Source: Bacillus manliponensis (GTDB lineage Bacteria > Bacillota > Bacilli > Bacillales > Bacillaceae_G). Taken from it: 64,000 nt of DNA. Positions 44,830 to 54,621 of the stretch are shown here, one piece after another. Made by a program: the position numbers and the translations under genes. Under the pieces are notes generated by a model. The model worked only from the letters and a program-made list of their open reading frames with translations. It was not told the origin of the DNA and did no database searches. The stretch spans positions 124,001 through 188,000 of the forward strand of contig NZ_JOTN01000003.1 in NCBI RefSeq assembly GCF_000712595.1, read 5' to 3'. Position 1 is the stretch's first letter, and the number at the start of each line of letters is the position of its first letter.

Positions 44830-45792
44830 ATGAAGTTACAACTTATGTACTCTTTTTTACGATCGGACATTTCCAAAATAGAGAAAGAATTAAAAGCGGT
44901 TGTTGCTTCGGAGCAACAATTAATTGAAGATGCTGCAATGCAGCTTATTGAAGCGGGAGGAAAGCGAATTCGCCCTGTTTTTGTTTTGCTGGCTGGTAAG
45001 TTTGGGGAATATAAGCTAGATAATATGAAACATGTAGCAGTTGCTTTAGAGCTTATTCATATGGCTTCACTCGTTCACGATGATGTAATTGATGCAGCTT
45101 TAGTACGAAGAGGCAGTCCTACTGTTAATGCTAAGTGGGGCGACCGCATTGCGATGTACACGGGCGACTATTTATTTGCCAAATCGCTAGAATGCATTAC
45201 CAATATAGAAGTACCTGAAGCACATAAAGCATTGTCTCATACAATTCTTGAAGTATGTAAAGGTGAAATTGAACAAATTCGTGACAAATATGACTTTGAA
45301 CAAAATTTAAGAACATATTTGCGCCGAATTAAAAGGAAAACTGCGCTTTTAATTGCAGCGAGCTGTCAGTTAGGAGCGATTGCATCTGGTGCATGTAAGG
45401 ATACAGTTAATCGTTTATTTTGGTATGGTTATTTCGTTGGAATGTCCTATCAAATTATCGACGATATTTTAGATTTCGTGTCAACTGAAGAGAAGCTTGG
45501 TAAGCCTGCTGGTGGAGATTTATTACAAGGTAATATCACTCTTCCCGTTTTATATGCAATGGAAGACGCGGCTCTAAAAGAAAAAATTGTTTCTGTACAT
45601 GAAAATACATCTGCTGCTGAAATGAAAGAGATAATTGAAGCAATTAAACATAGCGATGCGATTGATCAAGCTTTTGCATTTAGTGAACGTTACTTACATA
45701 AAGCGTTAGAAGTCATTCAACCACTTCCTCGTAATCAGGCGAAGTATGCGCTGCAAAATGTTGCGAAGTACATAGGGAAAAGGAAATTTTAA
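44830..45792 (+). CDS. hepT: Heptaprenyl diphosphate synthase component II
   Basis: Catalytic trans-prenyltransferase subunit; adds isopentenyl units to make C35 diphosphate. The first Asp-rich motif is VHDDVIDAALVRRG and the second QIIDDILDF; GGKRIRP is near residue 40. 320 residues. AAGGTGA (44817-44823) suits ATG 44830; GTG 44821 is inside that site. Works with HepS upstream and uses precursors from Fni. Confidence 0.95.
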   Translation: MKLQLMYSFLRSDISKIEKELKAVVASEQQLIEDAAMQLIEAGGKRIRPVFVLLAGKFGEYKLDNMKHVAVALELIHMASLVHDDVIDAALVRRGSPTVNAKWGDRIAMYTGDYLFAKSLECITNIEVPEAHKALSHTILEVCKGEIEQIRDKYDFEQNLRTYLRRIKRKTALLIAASCQLGAIASGACKDTVNRLFWYGYFVGMSYQIIDDILDFVSTEEKLGKPAGGDLLQGNITLPVLYAMEDAALKEKIVSVHENTSAAEMKEIIEAIKHSDAIDQAFAFSERYLHKALEVIQPLPRNQAKYALQNVAKYIGKRKF

Positions 45793-45835
45793 TCATTTTT
45801 CTAAAGAAATAAAAAATCTCTTCATTTCAAAATTG

Positions 45836-45864
45836 TTGCACAATTCAACCAAGGATGATACTAT
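45836..45864 (+). promoter_or_regulatory. ndk: Promoter of ndk
   Basis: TTGCAC (45836-45841), 17-base spacer, TACTAT (45859-45864). Confidence 0.6.
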
Positions 45865-45918
45865 GTTTTTGGGGGATATACAATTACATACATAATTAAG
45901 AAGTGGAGAGATTTCATT

Positions 45919-46365
45919 ATGGAAAAAACATTTTTAATGGTAAAACCAGATGGCGTACAGCGTGCTATTGTAGGGGAAATTGTTGCTCGTTTTGAGAAAA
46001 AGGGCTTTCAATTAGTAGGCGCTAAACTTATGCAAGTAACACCTGAAATTGCTGGGGAGCATTACGGTGAGCATAAGGATAAACCATTCTTTGGAGAACT
46101 AGTAGATTTCATTACATCTGGTCCTGTTTTTGCAATGGTTTGGCAAGGTGAAGGAGTTGTAGATACAGCTCGTAACATGATGGGTAAAACAAGACCACAC
46201 GAAGCAGCTCCTGGTACAATTCGCGGAGATTTCGGTTTAACAGTTGGTAAAAATGTTATTCACGGATCTGACTCTGTTGAAAGTGCAGAACGTGAAATCG
46301 GTATTTTCTTCAAAAAAGAAGAGTTAGTTGAGTATTCAAAGTTAATGAACGAGTGGATTTACTAA
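45919..46365 (+). CDS. ndk: Nucleoside diphosphate kinase
   Basis: It exchanges the gamma phosphate between nucleoside triphosphates and diphosphates through a phosphohistidine. The active-site His115 is in [22 protein letters not shown] is at the start. 148 residues. ATG 45919 follows AAGTGGAGAG. In B. subtilis cheR follows; here a terminator, a repeat and aroC do. Confidence 0.97.
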   Translation: MEKTFLMVKPDGVQRAIVGEIVARFEKKGFQLVGAKLMQVTPEIAGEHYGEHKDKPFFGELVDFITSGPVFAMVWQGEGVVDTARNMMGKTRPHEAAPGTIRGDFGLTVGKNVIHGSDSVESAEREIGIFFKKEELVEYSKLMNEWIY

Positions 46366-46411
46366 TTATTTTAAAATAATTTGTAAACGCTTTAATTATT
46401 ATGGATATAGT

Positions 46412-46457
46412 AAAAAAGCACAAGAATGGATGGACACATCCTTCTTGTGCTTTTTTC
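46412..46457 (+). terminator. Terminator after ndk
   Basis: AAAAAAGCACAAG (46412-46424) pairs with CTTGTGCTTTTTT (46444-46456), with an inner GGATG/CATCC stem. Confidence 0.88.
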
Positions 46458-46502
46458 GTTGTGTATGAGTTACGAAATAAAAAAGGCTATGGTATAGTGT
46501 AA

Positions 46503-46594
46503 TATAAAGTGAAACTTCACTGAGTAGGGGAAAATCCCTCCACTAAGTGTAGCCCTAGCAATCGGGCTTTTACAGCTCTTTAATGCGGGATAAA
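46503..46594 (+). repeat. Short bcr1-like copy I (92 bp)
   Basis: Begins TATAAAGTGAAACTTCACTG; has an imperfect GAGTAGGGG/CCTCCACTAAGTG hairpin, TAGCAATCGGGCTTTTACAG, and ends TTTAATGCGGGATAAAG. The TCCCACCT stem region is absent. ATAAA flanks both ends. The 445-base gap 46366-46810 otherwise holds only the ndk terminator and a lone TTATGCGGGATAAAT piece at 46771-46785. Confidence 0.8.
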
Positions 46595-46810
46595 GTATTA
46601 TGCCTATAATGGTATGGTGTACTTTAGATGAAAAACTCTTATAAGCTATAGGAACTTATTTTGATTTTTGCAGCAAAGCCATTGCTATACAAATAGAATG
46701 AGATGTGAACTTATTTCTTTCTTATGTTTTACACATGGCATGTTGTAGAGACGAGTTTTGACCGTTTTTATTATGCGGGATAAATATTTTTAAGTAAAGG
46801 GGAGTAATCA

Positions 46811-47983
46811 ATGCGCTACTTAACAGCTGGCGAATCACATGGACCACAGCTAACAACAATATTAGAAGGTGTTCCAGCCGGTTTACCTATCGTTGCGGAT
46901 GATATTAATACACAACTAGCAAGAAGACAGAAAGGTTATGGACGCGGACGCCGTATGCAAATTGAAAAAGATCAAGTTCAAATTTTAAGCGGTGTTCGTC
47001 ACGGTTACAGCATTGGAGCACCAATTGCGCTTGTCGTGGAAAATCGTGATTTTACACATTGGACGAAAGTTATGGGAGTAGAGCCTTTAACTGAAGAAGA
47101 GGCAAAAACGATGAAACGTCAAATTACAAGACCACGTCCTGGACATGCGGACTTAAACGGGGCTATTAAATACGGACATCGTGATATAAGGAATGTGCTA
47201 GAGCGTTCTTCAGCTCGTGAGACAACAGTGCGTGTTGCTGCTGGTGCGGTTGCAAAACGTATTTTAGAAGAGTTAGGCATTAAAATTGCTAGTCATGTTA
47301 TTGAAATTGGTGGTGTACAAGCTGAGAAAACGACGTATGAATCAATTGAGCAATTACAAGAAGTGACTGAAGCATCACCTGTTCGCTGTTTAGATGAGGA
47401 AGCGGGCAAGAAAATGATGCAAGCAATTGATGATGCAAAGGCAAATGGGGATTCCATTGGTGGAATTGTTGAAGTTGTTGTAGAAGGAATGCCAATTGGT
47501 GTTGGGAGTTATGCTCATTATGACCGAAAGTTAGATGCGAAATTGGCGGCGGCGATTATGAGTATTAACGCTTTCAAAGGTGTAGAGATTGGTATTGGCT
47601 TTGAAGCTGCACGACAGCCGGGAAGTCTTGTACATGATGAGATTATGTGGGATGAAGAGAATGGTTATACGAGAAAAACGAACCGTGCTGGTGGACTAGA
47701 GGGTGGTATGACAACGGGTATGCCAGTTGTTGTGCGTGGCGTTATGAAACCTATACCTACGCTTTATAAGCCACTTAATAGCGTTGACATTGATACGAAA
47801 GAATCGTTCCAAGCGAGTATCGAACGCTCAGACAGTTGTGCGGTACCAGCAGCTAGTGTTGTGGCAGAAGCGGTTGTTGCTTGGGAGTTAGCGGCTGCAG
47901 TAGTTGAACAATTTGGAGGAGACCGTATGGATCTCATTCGTGAAAATATTGAAAAACATAATGAGTATGCGAGGGATTTTTAA
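46811..47983 (+). CDS. aroC: Chorismate synthase
   Basis: It makes chorismate from 5-enolpyruvylshikimate 3-phosphate using reduced FMN. Family signatures: [46 protein letters not shown] and [12 protein letters not shown]. 390 residues. ATG 46811 follows AAAGGGGAG. First of a coupled aroC-aroB-aroH set (B. subtilis name aroF). Confidence 0.97.
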   Translation: MRYLTAGESHGPQLTTILEGVPAGLPIVADDINTQLARRQKGYGRGRRMQIEKDQVQILSGVRHGYSIGAPIALVVENRDFTHWTKVMGVEPLTEEEAKTMKRQITRPRPGHADLNGAIKYGHRDIRNVLERSSARETTVRVAAGAVAKRILEELGIKIASHVIEIGGVQAEKTTYESIEQLQEVTEASPVRCLDEEAGKKMMQAIDDAKANGDSIGGIVEVVVEGMPIGVGSYAHYDRKLDAKLAAAIMSINAFKGVEIGIGFEAARQPGSLVHDEIMWDEENGYTRKTNRAGGLEGGMTTGMPVVVRGVMKPIPTLYKPLNSVDIDTKESFQASIERSDSCAVPAASVVAEAVVAWELAAAVVEQFGGDRMDLIRENIEKHNEYARDF

Positions 47984-49074
47984 TGGAGAGAGTACATATT
48001 CAAACTTCATCGAAGCAGTATGATGTGTTTGTTGGGGATGATGCGTTGTCACAGTTGACAGCGCTTATTCAAAATATAAAACCAGCTGTTTCAAATGTGT
48101 TGCTAATTTCGGATGATAAGGTCGCTTCTCTTCATATGGATGAGATGATGGACACACTTGGAACGGACTTAGATGTATTTTCGTTTGTTATTCCAAACGG
48201 AGAGGCAGAAAAATCGTTTGAAAATTATTATGCGGCACAAACATTTGCATTAGAAAAAGGATTGGATCGTCATTCGCTTATTATTGCGTTTGGAGGCGGT
48301 GTAATAGGTGATTTAGCAGGATTTGTTGCTGCGACATTTATGCGTGGCATTCGCTTTATACAAGTTCCAACGACATTATTGGCGCATGATAGTGCAGTTG
48401 GGGGAAAAGTGGCTGTGAATCATCCTCTTGGAAAAAATATGATTGGTGCTTTTCATCAACCAGAGGCGGTTATTTATTATACGCCATTTTTATATTCACT
48501 GCCCGAACATGAATGGCGCTCAGGATACGCAGAAGTTATCAAACATGCGCTTATCGGTGATGTAAATTTATATGAATGGCTTCGCCGTGAAATAAAGACA
48601 CTCGGTGATTTATGTGGTGATAAACTAACGCATGTTCTTAAACATGCGATTCCGGTCAAGGCGAAAATCGTTGCGGAGGATGAAACGGAAAAAGGTGTAC
48701 GAGCACATTTGAACTTTGGACATACGCTTGGTCATGCACTTGAGAAAGAACTAGGCTATGGGAAAATTACACATGGTGATGGTGTAGCAATTGGCATGTT
48801 ATTTGCCATTTTTCTTAGTGAGCAGTTATATGAAAAGAAACTTGGATATGAAGAGCTTAAAAGATGGTTTCAATCATATGGTTATCCAATTATGCCAAGA
48901 GATTTGAAGGTAGATCGACTTGTACAATTGATGAAACAAGATAAAAAAGCTAATGCAGGAACAATTCGTATGGTTCTTATGCAGGAAATTGGGGTGGTTG
49001 ATGTCGTATCTATTTCAGATGAGACCGTTCAAACTGCATTAGAAGCATTTCAAAGAGAGGGGGAATCGATTTGA
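47983..49074 (+). CDS. aroB: 3-dehydroquinate synthase
   Basis: NAD- and metal-dependent cyclisation of DAHP to 3-dehydroquinate. IIAFGGGVIGDLAGF binds NAD; TTLLAHDSAVGGKVAVNH and the zinc-ligand region LNFGHTLGHALE are present. 363 residues. The ATG overlaps the aroC stop (TAATG), and its own stop overlaps the aroH start. Confidence 0.97.
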   Translation: MERVHIQTSSKQYDVFVGDDALSQLTALIQNIKPAVSNVLLISDDKVASLHMDEMMDTLGTDLDVFSFVIPNGEAEKSFENYYAAQTFALEKGLDRHSLIIAFGGGVIGDLAGFVAATFMRGIRFIQVPTTLLAHDSAVGGKVAVNHPLGKNMIGAFHQPEAVIYYTPFLYSLPEHEWRSGYAEVIKHALIGDVNLYEWLRREIKTLGDLCGDKLTHVLKHAIPVKAKIVAEDETEKGVRAHLNFGHTLGHALEKELGYGKITHGDGVAIGMLFAIFLSEQLYEKKLGYEELKRWFQSYGYPIMPRDLKVDRLVQLMKQDKKANAGTIRMVLMQEIGVVDVVSISDETVQTALEAFQREGESI

Positions 49075-49433
49075 TTCGCGCAATTCGCGGCGCGATTACA
49101 GTCAACAATAATATAGCAGAGGAAATGTTGACTGCAACGGAGCGTTTAGTGAAAGAAATCGAAAAGAAAAATTGTTTTTCGCCTACTGATATTGTATCTG
49201 TACTTATTTCGACAACAGCAGATTTAGATGCATGTTTTCCTGCAACTGCTGTTCGAGAAATTGACGGATGGATATATGTGCCTGTCATGTGTGTGAAAGA
49301 AATGGAAGTGCCAGGTGCCCTGCAGAAATGTATTCGTGTAATGATAACGGTCACAACAAATAAAAAGCAGCAAGAAATTGAGCATGTATATTTAGAGAAG
49401 GCGAAGCAACTACGACCTGATTTAATAAGTTGA
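49071..49433 (+). CDS. aroH: Chorismate mutase, AroH type
   Basis: Monofunctional chorismate mutase of the trimeric AroH fold, converting chorismate to prephenate. IRAIRGAITV at the start (Arg7 region) and VPGALQKCIRVMI with the active-site Arg are present. 120 residues. TTG start at 49071 overlapping the aroB TGA, with GAGAGGGGG upstream. Repeats follow instead of the trp operon. Confidence 0.94.
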   Translation: MIRAIRGAITVNNNIAEEMLTATERLVKEIEKKNCFSPTDIVSVLISTTADLDACFPATAVREIDGWIYVPVMCVKEMEVPGALQKCIRVMITVTTNKKQQEIEHVYLEKAKQLRPDLIS

Positions 49434-49445
49434 ATACATTTGGCT

Positions 49446-49510
49446 TTTAGGGGCTGTTCCTCTTAAGTTTTGAGATGGGAGTCTTAATAGTCCGCAAATA
49501 GCGAGCTAAA
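49446..49510 (+). repeat. bcr1-like right-end fragment J1
   Basis: Matches only the right half: TTAAGTTTTGAGATGGGAGT, CTTAATAGTCCGCAAATAGCG, AGCTAAA. A second decayed right end (AAGATGAGAAGGTTATTGCC ... GTAGCGAGATAAAG, 49580-49617) abuts the next copy. Confidence 0.65.
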
Positions 49511-49612
49511 TTGTTCATCTTATGGATGAGGTCTTTATGGGCGGCCATCCATCTCACCCCTTTGTCTATACTGCAATGTTAAGATGAGAAGGTTATTGCC
49601 TGTAAGTAGCGA

Positions 49613-49768
49613 GATAAAGTGAAACTTCACTCAGCAAGAAGCACTATCCCTTGCTGAGTGTTAGTTGAACGAATCGGGCTTTAACGGGCTGTATATCTCC
49701 CGACTAAGTTTCTTTCTGTTTCTTATGTTTTGAGATAGGAATATTACAGCCCGTTAAAGTGGGATAAA
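49613..49768 (+). repeat. Full-length bcr1-like copy J2
   Basis: Begins ATAAAGTGAAACTTCACTCA, hairpin CTCAGCAAG/CTTGCTGAG, GAACGAATCGGGC, GGGCTGTATATCTCCCGACT, and ends TTACAGCCCGTTAAAGTGGG + ATAAA. ATAAA direct repeats lie at both ends. It is immediately upstream of hisC. Confidence 0.82.
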
Positions 49769-49786
49769 CTTACGGGGGGAATTGAA

Positions 49787-50899
49787 ATGAGAGTGAAAGA
49801 GCAATTGTTGTCATTGAAAGCATATGTACCTGGAAGACATATTGATGAAGTGAAAAAGCAATATGGGTTATCGAAAATTGTGAAACTCGCATCAAATGAA
49901 AATCCATTTGGTTGTTCTGATTATGCGGTACAGGCAATTACATCGCTAGCAGGACAATATGCACTATATCCAGATGGTGGAGCGCAAGAGCTTCGCGAGA
50001 AGTTAGCAGCGCATCTTCAAGTGAAAGAGCAGCAATTATTGTTTGGTAGTGGATTAGATGAAGTGATTCAAATGATTAGTCGCGCTCTATTACAAGAAGG
50101 AACAAACGTTGTTATGGCAAAGCCGACATTTTCTCAATATCGTCATCATGCGGTAATTGAGGGAGCAGAAGTGCGTGAAGTTTCATTAAAAGATGGTGTC
50201 CATGATCTAGAGGCAATGCAAGGCCAAGTAGACGAACAAACACGGATTGTTTGGATTTGTAATCCGAATAATCCAACTGGAACATATGTGGAGAAACAAA
50301 AGTTACTTTCCTTCTTAGAAAATATCCCAAAAACAACACTTGTTATTATGGATGAAGCATATTATGAATATGCAGGGGCAGAAGATTACCCGCAAACATT
50401 GCCTCTTCTTGCGAAATATGAAAACCTTATGGTATTACGTACGTTCTCAAAAGCATATGGACTAGCCGCCTTTCGAATTGGTTATGCCATTGGGAATGAA
50501 AAGTTAATTCGTCAATTAGAAGTTGCAAGACTACCATTCAATACATCAGCGATTGCACAAGTAGTTGCATTGGCTGCATTAGAAGATCAAGCGTTTTTAC
50601 AAAATTGTATCGTAACAAACAATGAAGGATTACAGCAATATTATGATTTCTGTAAAGAATATAATGTATTCTATTATTCTTCTCAAACAAACTTTATTTT
50701 CATGAAATTAGGTATTCCTGGAGATGAAGTGTTTGAGAAATTATTACAAAAAGGATATATTGTTCGTTCTGGTGGTGGGTTAGGATTACCTGATGGTATT
50801 CGTATCACAGTCGGCAAAAAAGAAGAGAATGCAGAGATTATTGAGTTGCTTACTGAACTTGTCAAAGAGACATCTCAAAGAGAAAAGACGTATTTATAG
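49787..50899 (+). CDS. hisC: Histidinol-phosphate aminotransferase
   Basis: A class I/II PLP aminotransferase. The PLP lysine is Lys222 in [27 protein letters not shown] and [10 protein letters not shown] are present. 370 residues. In Bacillus this gene sits in the aromatic cluster, where the enzyme also transaminates prephenate-pathway keto acids for Tyr/Phe, which explains its place between aroH and aroA. ATG 49787 follows TACGGGGGGA. Terminator follows. Confidence 0.94.
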   Translation: MRVKEQLLSLKAYVPGRHIDEVKKQYGLSKIVKLASNENPFGCSDYAVQAITSLAGQYALYPDGGAQELREKLAAHLQVKEQQLLFGSGLDEVIQMISRALLQEGTNVVMAKPTFSQYRHHAVIEGAEVREVSLKDGVHDLEAMQGQVDEQTRIVWICNPNNPTGTYVEKQKLLSFLENIPKTTLVIMDEAYYEYAGAEDYPQTLPLLAKYENLMVLRTFSKAYGLAAFRIGYAIGNEKLIRQLEVARLPFNTSAIAQVVALAALEDQAFLQNCIVTNNEGLQQYYDFCKEYNVFYYSSQTNFIFMKLGIPGDEVFEKLLQKGYIVRSGGGLGLPDGIRITVGKKEENAEIIELLTELVKETSQREKTYL

Positions 50900-50910
50900 T
50901 TAGTTATACA

Positions 50911-50943
50911 AAAACGGCTCTGATGAAAGGAGCCGTTTTTATA
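50911..50943 (+). terminator. Terminator after hisC
   Basis: AAAACGGCTC (50911-50920) pairs with GAGCCGTTTT (50930-50939), then T. Confidence 0.85.
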
Positions 50944-51045
50944 TATGTTTCATTTTGGGAATTGTGGATCTGTATGTAACGAAGAAAAATAGATAGAAAA
51001 GGTATACTAGTAAGAAGTTCTATTTTCCAAAAGAGGGTTGCTTCT

Positions 51046-51138
51046 ATGAAAGGAAATTCACTACTTTACGATATAGCACATATTTGCGCAGATGAGAACA
51101 TAGGCGTTACAATAGAGAGAGTTAGATTGAAATTATGA
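51046..51138 (+). pseudogene. Short ORF, possible ACT-like relic between hisC and aroA
   Basis: AAGAGGG precedes ATG 51046; 30 codons (LLYDIAHICADENIGVTIER...) end at TGA 51136. The pattern resembles the first helix and strand of an ACT domain. Prephenate dehydrogenase (tyrA), which ends in ACT and is expected near here, is missing. So it could be a remnant, but the match is short and by eye only. Confidence 0.25.
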
Positions 51139-51183
51139 TAAGTTAGCATATACATAAAAAACGATGCAGTAGAGGTGATAGAA

Positions 51184-52467
51184 GTGAAAAGATTAACAAA
51201 GTGTGAAGGTGGATTGCGCGGGGCGATTGAGATTCCGGGAGATAAGTCTATTTCGCACCGCGCAGTTATGTTTGGTGCCATTGCAGAAGGAAAAACAAAG
51301 ATTTCCAACTTTTTAGAGGGAGAAGATTGTTTAAGTACAATTTCTTGTTTTCAAAAGCTTGGTGTGACAATTGAACAAAGTGGTAACGATGTCACTGTGT
51401 ATGGAAGAGGAATTGGTGGTTTAATCGAACCAAGTGATATATTAGATGTCGGCAATTCGGGAACGACAATTCGTTTAATGTTAGGGGTATTGGCGAATGC
51501 ACCGTTCTATTGCACAATTATAGGTGACAATTCTATTGGAAAACGTCCAATGAAGCGTGTAACAGTTCCTCTTCGTGAGATGGGAGCGAAAATTGACGGT
51601 AGGGAAGATGGCCAATTTACGCCACTATCCATTCGTGGTGGAGATGTGAAAGGTATGCATTACGATTCTCCTGTTGCTAGTGCGCAAGTAAAGTCTGCTA
51701 TTTTACTCGCTGGTTTGCAAGGTGAAGGAGTGACGTCTGTAACAGAACCAATGAAGTCTCGTGATCATACAGAACGTATGCTACGTGCGTTTGGTTGTGA
51801 TGTTCATGTAGATGGATTAACAGTTTCTGTAAAAGGTGGTCAAACATTATCAGGTACGATTGTTGAAGTGCCGGGAGATATTTCGTCAGCAGCCTTTTTC
51901 TTAGCTGCGGGGGCAATTGTACCAAATAGCAAAATTGTACTGAAAAATGTCGGGTTAAACGAAACGCGCACAGGTATTTTAGAAGTGTTAGAAAAAATGG
52001 GTGCAAATATTTCTATTGAGAATAAGCGTAATGAACAATTTGAACCATCAGGAGATATTACGATTCAAACATCACATTTAAAAGGGATAGAGATTGGGGG
52101 CGCGCTTATTCCGAAGTTAATCGATGAAATTCCAATCATTGCACTCCTTGCTACTCAAGCAGAAGGTACAACAATTATTAAAGATGCAGAAGAATTGAAG
52201 GTAAAAGAAACAAATCGTATCGATACTGTTGTAAATGAATTGCAAAAGTTAGGCGCTCGTATTGAAGCGACAGACGATGGGATGATGATATATGGGAAAA
52301 CAAAGTTACAAGGAAATTGTGTTAATAGTTACGGGGATCACCGGATTGGTATGATGCTTGCAATTGCATCATGTATTGCCGATGGAGAAGTAGAAATTGA
52401 AAATAGTGATGCAGTAGCAGTTTCGTATCCGAACTTCTTTGCGCAATTAGAGGGGCTGCAACGTTAA
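51184..52467 (+). CDS. aroA: 3-phosphoshikimate 1-carboxyvinyltransferase (EPSP synthase)
   Basis: It joins PEP and shikimate 3-phosphate to form EPSP, the substrate of Aro[16 protein letters not shown] (phosphate binding), [13 protein letters not shown] and SRDHTERML are present, with the C-terminal [11 protein letters not shown] and [10 protein letters not shown]. 427 residues from GTG 51184, 5 bases after GAGGTGAT; the GTG at 51175 is inside that site. The B. subtilis name is aroE. Confidence 0.96.
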   Translation: MKRLTKCEGGLRGAIEIPGDKSISHRAVMFGAIAEGKTKISNFLEGEDCLSTISCFQKLGVTIEQSGNDVTVYGRGIGGLIEPSDILDVGNSGTTIRLMLGVLANAPFYCTIIGDNSIGKRPMKRVTVPLREMGAKIDGREDGQFTPLSIRGGDVKGMHYDSPVASAQVKSAILLAGLQGEGVTSVTEPMKSRDHTERMLRAFGCDVHVDGLTVSVKGGQTLSGTIVEVPGDISSAAFFLAAGAIVPNSKIVLKNVGLNETRTGILEVLEKMGANISIENKRNEQFEPSGDITIQTSHLKGIEIGGALIPKLIDEIPIIALLATQAEGTTIIKDAEELKVKETNRIDTVVNELQKLGARIEATDDGMMIYGKTKLQGNCVNSYGDHRIGMMLAIASCIADGEVEIENSDAVAVSYPNFFAQLEGLQR

Positions 52468-52568
52468 AAGAGTTTTTAGCTTTTCAGCAAGGTTCTTTTC
52501 TTCCTTAGTTGCTTACATGATGACTGTTCGTTATGATGGATTCACAAATAGATTTAAAGGAGATTTAT

Positions 52569-53831
52569 ATGCAAAAGTTTGAACAAGCGGTTACCCATGT
52601 TGAGAATGGGGAGTTAGAAAAAGGATTACAACTATTAAAAGAGCAAGTAAAGACAGGGACAGATGAAGAAAAATATCATATTGCTCGCTATTACTACACA
52701 CTAGGTTTAGTAGATGAAGCATTAGAAATTGTCGAAGATTTACGCCTTTTATATCCAGAGGAAAGTGAGTTTTCGTTATTTTTAGCGGAATTATATATTG
52801 ATATTGATAAAGAGGATGAAGCCATTGAAGTGCTTCATGATATTAAAGAAGATGATGAGCTATATGTTCAGGCGTTATTGCTTGTGGCAGATTTATATCA
52901 AATGCAAGGATTTGATGAGGTTGCGGAGCAAAAACTGTTAAAAGCAAAAGAAATAATGCCAGAGGAACCTGTTATCACATTTGGACTAGCTGAGCTTTAT
53001 AGTAGTAAGGGAGAAGATGTGAAAGCAATTGCTTATTATGAAGCGCTTCTTCCTGAACAGAAAGTAATGGCCGATGTTGTTATTGCACTTCGTTTGGCGG
53101 AGAGTTTAAGTGCGCTTGGAAGATGGGAAGAAGCGATTGCTTATTATGAAGAAGGATTAGAGGAACAAAAAGATATTCATTCTCTGTTTGGATTTGCATT
53201 TACGTTGTATCAAGGAGAGCAATATCAGAGGTCTATTCAAGTTTGGAATGAGCTAAAAGAACTTGACCCAGAATATGCATCTTTATATATGTATTTAGCA
53301 AAATGTTATGAAAAAGAAGGAATGCTTGAGGAAAGCTTTGAAACGTTACAAGCAGGTATAAAAGTAGATGAATTATCTGTTCCGCTTTATGTAGAATTTG
53401 CAAATATAGCAGCGAAATGTCGAAACATGGATGAGGCAGAAAGAGCATTGCAAACTGCATTAAAGCTTGATCCATCTCATTTAGGTGCGACATTAAAGTA
53501 TGCTTATATTTTAAAAGAACAAGAAAAATATGAAGAGCTAATTGCGATTGTAGAAAATGCGATAGACAGTGGTGAAACAGATACACAGTTAGTTTGGGAT
53601 TTAGCTTATGCAAAAAAACAATTAGAAATGTATTCTGAGGCATTAAAACATTATGAAAGTGCATATACTTCTTTTAAGAATCATCCGGATTTCTTAGAGG
53701 AATATGGCTACTTCTTACTAGAAGAAGGTTTGCGAAAAGAGGCGAAAGAAGTATTTACAAGTTTATTGCAACTTGACCCGACACAAACACATATTGAAGA
53801 ATTGTTGTATAATTTAGAGGATTTTTCATAA
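52569..53831 (+). CDS. ypiA: Tetratricopeptide repeat protein YpiA
   Basis: 420 residues of about ten degenerate TPR units (for example GRWEEAIAYYEEGLEEQKDI; MDEAERALQTALKLDPSH), acidic, no signal peptide. A protein-interaction scaffold. In B. subtilis YpiA follows aroE and precedes ypiB, as here. ATG 52569 follows AAAGGAGAT; ATG 52533/52536 lack a site. Exact role not established. Confidence 0.9.
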   Translation: MQKFEQAVTHVENGELEKGLQLLKEQVKTGTDEEKYHIARYYYTLGLVDEALEIVEDLRLLYPEESEFSLFLAELYIDIDKEDEAIEVLHDIKEDDELYVQALLLVADLYQMQGFDEVAEQKLLKAKEIMPEEPVITFGLAELYSSKGEDVKAIAYYEALLPEQKVMADVVIALRLAESLSALGRWEEAIAYYEEGLEEQKDIHSLFGFAFTLYQGEQYQRSIQVWNELKELDPEYASLYMYLAKCYEKEGMLEESFETLQAGIKVDELSVPLYVEFANIAAKCRNMDEAERALQTALKLDPSHLGATLKYAYILKEQEKYEELIAIVENAIDSGETDTQLVWDLAYAKKQLEMYSEALKHYESAYTSFKNHPDFLEEYGYFLLEEGLRKEAKEVFTSLLQLDPTQTHIEELLYNLEDFS

Positions 53832-53904
53832 GTTTTGAAGGAAACTGAATGCTACTTCTTGAATGTAAAAAGAAAAAAGAAAGACAGAGGAGGGATTAAG
53901 TGCG

Positions 53905-54441
53905 ATGAATACCCCTGTTTCTGTAAACGAGAAGAAGGATTTTGTAAAATGGTTCTTGAATAATTATCAGCTGAAACAGCGAGAGTGTGTATGGATTTTA
54001 AATTATTTAATGAGTCATGATCAACTCATGCACAAAGTTCATTTTGTAGAGCATGCAAAATATTGTCCAAGAGGTTTGGTCATGTCAACGAATTGTGTGA
54101 AAGACTCACCGTTTCACTTTTATAAGCAAAATGTCATGACAACTGATGCTGAGAAGTCATTTCATGATATTCGTTTAAATCGTGATGAAGATATTTACAT
54201 TCAGCTTAATTTTAAGTCTTCGTTTCAAAATGCAAATTATGTAGCTGTGTTAGAAGAGAATCCTTATTTACCAAAGTATATTGAAGTAAATGAAAAGGAT
54301 CGTCTACTTGCAGAGCGCTTCTTAGAAGAAAGCGTGCACACATTTCGGAAAGAGCGTTTATTAAAATTGATTGATGAAGCGCTTGATAATCAAGACAAAG
54401 AGGCATTTCAAAAACTAACAGCAGAATTAAAATGTTTATGA
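53905..54441 (+). CDS. ypiB: UPF0302 family protein YpiB
   Basis: 178 residues, soluble. The UPF0302 signature [20 protein letters not shown] opens it, followed by [12 protein letters not shown] and a C-terminal helical motif ([14 protein letters not shown]). Found beside qcrABC and ypiA across Bacillus. Function unknown. ATG 53905 follows GAGGAGGGATTAAG. Confidence 0.9.
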   Translation: MNTPVSVNEKKDFVKWFLNNYQLKQRECVWILNYLMSHDQLMHKVHFVEHAKYCPRGLVMSTNCVKDSPFHFYKQNVMTTDAEKSFHDIRLNRDEDIYIQLNFKSSFQNANYVAVLEENPYLPKYIEVNEKDRLLAERFLEESVHTFRKERLLKLIDEALDNQDKEAFQKLTAELKCL

Positions 54442-54481
54442 TATGTCTGTCTTGCATAAGTTTGACTGTTTTTTGACAGAT

Positions 54482-54523
54482 AAAAAGAAAAGCTACCTAG
54501 ATATGGTAGTTTTTCTTTTTTTA
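54482..54523 (+). terminator. Terminator after ypiB
   Basis: AAAAAGAAAAGCTACC pairs with GGTAGTTTTTCTTTTT (few mismatches), followed by more T. Confidence 0.8.
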
Positions 54524-54621
54524 TCCTTATGTATATGGTTTAATATATATAAAGTAAATGAGTATGTAAGGAGAAATTTATTTTATTTTTTCTGAATCTT
54601 AAGATTTTTGAGGGGGATTTT

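Noticed and set aside
46382-46395. TGTAAACGCTTTAA, a cre-like sequence after ndk
   Set aside because: One mismatch to cre, but it lies between the ndk stop and its terminator with no promoter nearby.
49010-49354. 114-codon frame on the minus strand over aroB/aroH
   Set aside because: Antisense shadow of aroH, which has a clear family match and coupling to aroB.
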